Shown here one piece after another: positions 51,182 through 53,403 of a stretch of 53,403 nucleotides of DNA. Below the pieces are notes generated by a model, which was not told where the DNA came from, made no database searches, and saw nothing but the letters and a program-made list of their open reading frames with translations. Position numbers and translations under genes: made by a program. Source of the stretch: Pontibacter qinzhouensis. Its GTDB lineage: Bacteria > Bacteroidota > Bacteroidia > Cytophagales > Hymenobacteraceae. Position 1 is the stretch's first letter, and the number at the start of each line of letters is the position of its first letter. The DNA is taken from positions 1-53,403 of the forward strand of contig NZ_VRTY01000039.1 of the NCBI RefSeq assembly GCF_008017455.1, given 5' to 3'.

Positions 51182-52464
51182 TCTTCCTCTATCCACTGTT
51201 TGCCTTTCTGTGCATCGGCCAGGTGCCGGTAGGCGTTCTCCACCATCACGATGGCATCATCCACAATCACACCGATGGACAGGGCAATGCCAGTTAGCGA
51301 CATGATGTTGGAGGAGATTCCGAAGGCGTTGAGCAGGATAAAGCCAATGGCAACGGACAGCGGCAACTGAATCATGATGACTAGGGCGCTGCGCCAGTGA
51401 AAGAGGAAAAGAAGCACTACTACGGAGGCCACAATCATCTCCTCAATCAAGGTGTTTCTAACAGAGTCTACACTTTCGTTGATGAGCCCACTACGGTCGT
51501 AGACGATGCTGAACTTCACACCTTCGGGTAACCCCTTGGCTACCTCCTCCATCTTCACCTTCACGTTTTCAATGACCTCGGCAGCGTTCTCGCCGTAGCG
51601 CATCACCACAATGCCACCGACCGCCTCACCTGTTCCGTTCACATCGAATATACCCAGGCGGCTCTCGCCTGTCATCTGCACGGTGGCCACATCCTTCACC
51701 CGAACGGGTATGGTGTTGTTGGTAGCAACTGGAATGTTCTCTATCTCTTCAGCAGATTCTAGATATCCGGTTGTTTTAATGATGTAGCCAATATCGGAGA
51801 GTTCGAACTTGCGGCCACCCGCCTCGTTGTTGTTGGCCCGCACTGCCTGAATCACCTGCGGGACGGAGAGTTTGTAATAAGTAAGTTTGTTGGGGTCAAG
51901 CGTGAGCTGGTACTGCTTTTGAAAACCTCCGAATGAGGCCACCTCACTCACGCCATTCACATTCTGCAGCGCGAACTTCACATACCAGTCCTGCACAGCG
52001 CGCTGCTCACCTAAGTCCATGCCGGGGGCATCCAGCGTGTACCAGAGGATGTGGCCGACACCCGTGCCGTCAGGGCCGAGGGTAGGCGTTGCATCTTCAG
52101 GCAGCATGTTGCCGACAGAGTTTAGGCGCTCCAGTACCCGCGTGCGTGCCCAGTACACGTCCGTCTCATCCTCAAAGATGATGTAGATAAAGCTCATGCC
52201 GAACATGGAGGTGCCACGTACATACTTCACCTCGGGCAGGCCCTGCAGGTTGGTGACGAGGGGGTAGGTGATCTGGTCTTCCACGAGCTGCGGGCTTCGG
52301 CCCATCCACTCGGTAAAGACGATGACCTGGTTTTCAGACAAATCAGGAATGGCATCCACCTTATTTGTCTGCACGGAATAAACGCCCCAGCCAAACAATG
52401 CCGCCGCTATGAGCAGCACCATCACACGGTTGCGGAGCGAAAAGGAGATTAACTTCTCGATCAT
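51178..52464 (-). CDS. cusA: CusA-type RND pump, N-terminal part (separate reading frame)
   Basis: 428 residues. Begins MIEKLISFSLRNRVMVLLIA (TM1), then the first periplasmic porter region with GTSMFGMSFIYIIFEDETDV and Met-containing copper-path residues, TM2-TM4 with LTGIALSIGVIVDDAIVMVE (paired Asp of the proton relay) and NAYRHLADAQKGKQWIEEE as its last residues, in the cytoplasmic loop before TM5. The missing part is in the next gene. The HME-type signatures (heavy metal efflux) are clear. First gene of the pump, channel, adaptors unit. Confidence 0.92.
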   Translation of the reverse strand: MIEKLISFSLRNRVMVLLIAAALFGWGVYSVQTNKVDAIPDLSENQVIVFTEWMGRSPQLVEDQITYPLVTNLQGLPEVKYVRGTSMFGMSFIYIIFEDETDVYWARTRVLERLNSVGNMLPEDATPTLGPDGTGVGHILWYTLDAPGMDLGEQRAVQDWYVKFALQNVNGVSEVASFGGFQKQYQLTLDPNKLTYYKLSVPQVIQAVRANNNEAGGRKFELSDIGYIIKTTGYLESAEEIENIPVATNNTIPVRVKDVATVQMTGESRLGIFDVNGTGEAVGGIVVMRYGENAAEVIENVKVKMEEVAKGLPEGVKFSIVYDRSGLINESVDSVRNTLIEEMIVASVVVLLFLFHWRSALVIMIQLPLSVAIGFILLNAFGISSNIMSLTGIALSIGVIVDDAIVMVENAYRHLADAQKGKQWIEEE

Positions 52465-52618
52465 GGGAATAAATGAATAACCTTAGGGAATAACTGTCAG
52501 CCATGGGAATGGCTAATACGGAAACAGTGCCGGATAAAAAGGCGGCATACGGCCAACGCAGTGTAACAGGTTCATACACCTGCAACACATTTAAAGCGGC
52601 ACCTGACAGCCAGTAAGG

Positions 52619-53053
52619 TTATATAAGAAAGGACTGCACCAGAACAGGTATGTCCCGTGCAATAGGAGGGGAAGTGTAAAGCGCATAAGCAGGCTTGAGT
52701 CCTTCCTGCACTGCAAAAAGCTGCAGTATTACCACTTTCACAGCGGCAATGAATTTAACATCCAGTGTTTTGCTGAGTGCAAGCGCCTTTGTGTCAGTGG
52801 CTACATCCAGGCGCTCAACTACCAGTTTGTGATCTTCACAGCAACTGCCTTGAGGAGATTTTTCTTTCCCTGGAGCATGGCAGGGAGGCAGTGCCTCTTT
52901 CTTCTGCTCCATCGAACACTCACTTGCCTCTCCATAAAAGCTCACATCGCTTATTTCCCCGGCACAAGCATGCACCCCCACTGAGACGCCTGTCGAGGAG
53001 ACAAACACCAGCAGCGTAAGGGTTAGCAATATGATCCGGCGGAAAAGTTTCAC
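52619..53053 (-). CDS. HYC_CC_PP family secreted protein
   Basis: 144 residues. Signal peptide (ILLTLTLLVFVSSTGVSVGV) followed by HACAGEI (HYC-like position), SECSMEQ, QGSCCEDHKLVVE (the CC motif) and the characteristic end YTSPPIARDIPVLVQSFLI. This family of unknown function is common beside Cus and TonB genes in Bacteroidota. Cys/His residues may bind copper in the periplasm. It lies 154 nt upstream of the pump gene on the same strand. Confidence 0.88.
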   Translation of the reverse strand: MKLFRRIILLTLTLLVFVSSTGVSVGVHACAGEISDVSFYGEASECSMEQKKEALPPCHAPGKEKSPQGSCCEDHKLVVERLDVATDTKALALSKTLDVKFIAAVKVVILQLFAVQEGLKPAYALYTSPPIARDIPVLVQSFLI

Positions 53054-53403
53054 GTCTTGAGATATTTACGAATACAAAGGTACAACGGGAGAAGCAAGGT
53101 CTATTACATAATTAATGAAAACTTTTATATATTTTTTGTGCAGGTCTACTAGTAGGACAATTCTGCTGCACGCAAAGCCTGGTATTCCATAAGCCTGAAA
53201 GGAGGTGTCAGCCTGCCTTGAACATTAGCAAACGATTTGCAGTCCTGTTTTGTTAAGACAATAAGACAAAAGACGTTGTCATAGTTCATGTAAGGCCGTT
53301 ATGGCATAAAGGAAAGTTGTTTTTGATATCTAATTTCATTAGTGTCCAAACGTTGCTTTTTAAAATCGCCTTAAGTTGCTGTATTTAAGATAGTTAAATA
53401 CTG
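53054..53403. other. Upstream region of the HYC_CC_PP gene; no gene seen
   Basis: 350 AT-rich bases to the window end. No open frame with a domain, no tRNA and no long repeat is recognised. It presumably contains the promoter of the copper unit (reading to the left), but I cannot assign the box sequences with confidence. Confidence 0.4.

Noticed and set aside
1..53403. CRISPR array or tRNA/rRNA genes
   Set aside because: Reading both strands I saw no regularly spaced repeats and no recognisable cloverleaf or rRNA sequence; a covariance-model scan would be decisive.

Overview
The window looks like chromosome of a Bacteroidota bacterium, most likely Cytophagales/Hymenobacteraceae (Pontibacter- or Rufibacter-like). 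The reasons are the gene families present (RteC-like protein, HYC_CC_PP, DUF6132, DUF3347, DUF2231-like, Bacteroidota-style lipoproteins), start codons preceded by A-rich stretches instead of Shine-Dalgarno sites, and moderate GC. This placement is inference from protein families, not from a marker gene.

Layout. (1) 1-1.7 kb: a visibly GC-richer end of an integrative/mobilizable element (partial primase-helicase-like gene, excisionase-type HTH gene, RteC-like gene), followed by about 0.85 kb without genes that carries a long imperfect palindrome. (2) 2.4-25.4 kb: a dense sulfur island. It has three 5'-nucleotidase/SoxB-superfamily phosphoesterase-like genes (one frameshifted), three DsrE-type proteins (one fused to DoxX), a TlpA-type thioredoxin, four single-domain or fused rhodanese genes plus a periplasmic rhodanese lipoprotein, two persulfide-dioxygenase/rhodanese fusions, a two-part YeeE/YedE transporter, a YeiH family exporter, a TauE/SafE exporter, thioredoxin reductase, an OprD-like porin, a universal stress protein, a methyltransferase and a Crp/Fnr regulator. 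Seven copies of a palindrome of the form GTGA-N6-TCAC (one degenerate) sit 57-128 bp upstream of the transcription units, including the unit that encodes the Crp/Fnr protein, so this reads as one autoregulated regulon. (3) 25.5-29.8 kb: small membrane or stress genes (DUF302, DUF2892, DUF2243, CtaG, a second DUF2892), then a decayed stretch with a truncated DUF1016 gene interrupted at a 21-bp perfect inverted repeat. (4) 29.8-35 kb: DUF305, two HMA-like mini-proteins, an IS481-type element with an amber codon in its transposase, a frameshifted ion channel, and a 16-cysteine copper-storage-type four-helix protein. (5) 35.2-53 kb: a copper/silver resistance island. It contains a multicopper oxidase with an N-terminal heavy-metal-binding domain and a C-terminal extra domain, a two-domain DUF305 lipoprotein, a CPH-type copper P-type ATPase, an HMA-AraC regulator, a beta-propeller lipoprotein, DUF3347, a 43-residue membrane protein, two RND adaptors, a TolC-type channel, a CusA-type RND pump that is cleanly split into two reading frames, and a HYC_CC_PP protein.

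How the parts fit. The sulfur genes would import or produce thiosulfate/sulfane sulfur (porin, YeeE, SoxB/DsrE/DoxX-DsrE), move it between cysteine carriers (rhodanese, DsrE, TlpA/TrxB), oxidise persulfide to sulfite (MBL-rhodanese fusions) and export the product (TauE, YeiH). The copper genes sequester (Csp-like, DUF305, HMA-like), oxidise (multicopper oxidase) and export copper from cytoplasm (ATPase) and periplasm (CusABC). Best leads: the Crp/Fnr sulfur regulon with a CRP-like recognition helix and a Cys pair, the DoxX-DsrE/SoxB-like periplasmic module, and the split CusA.
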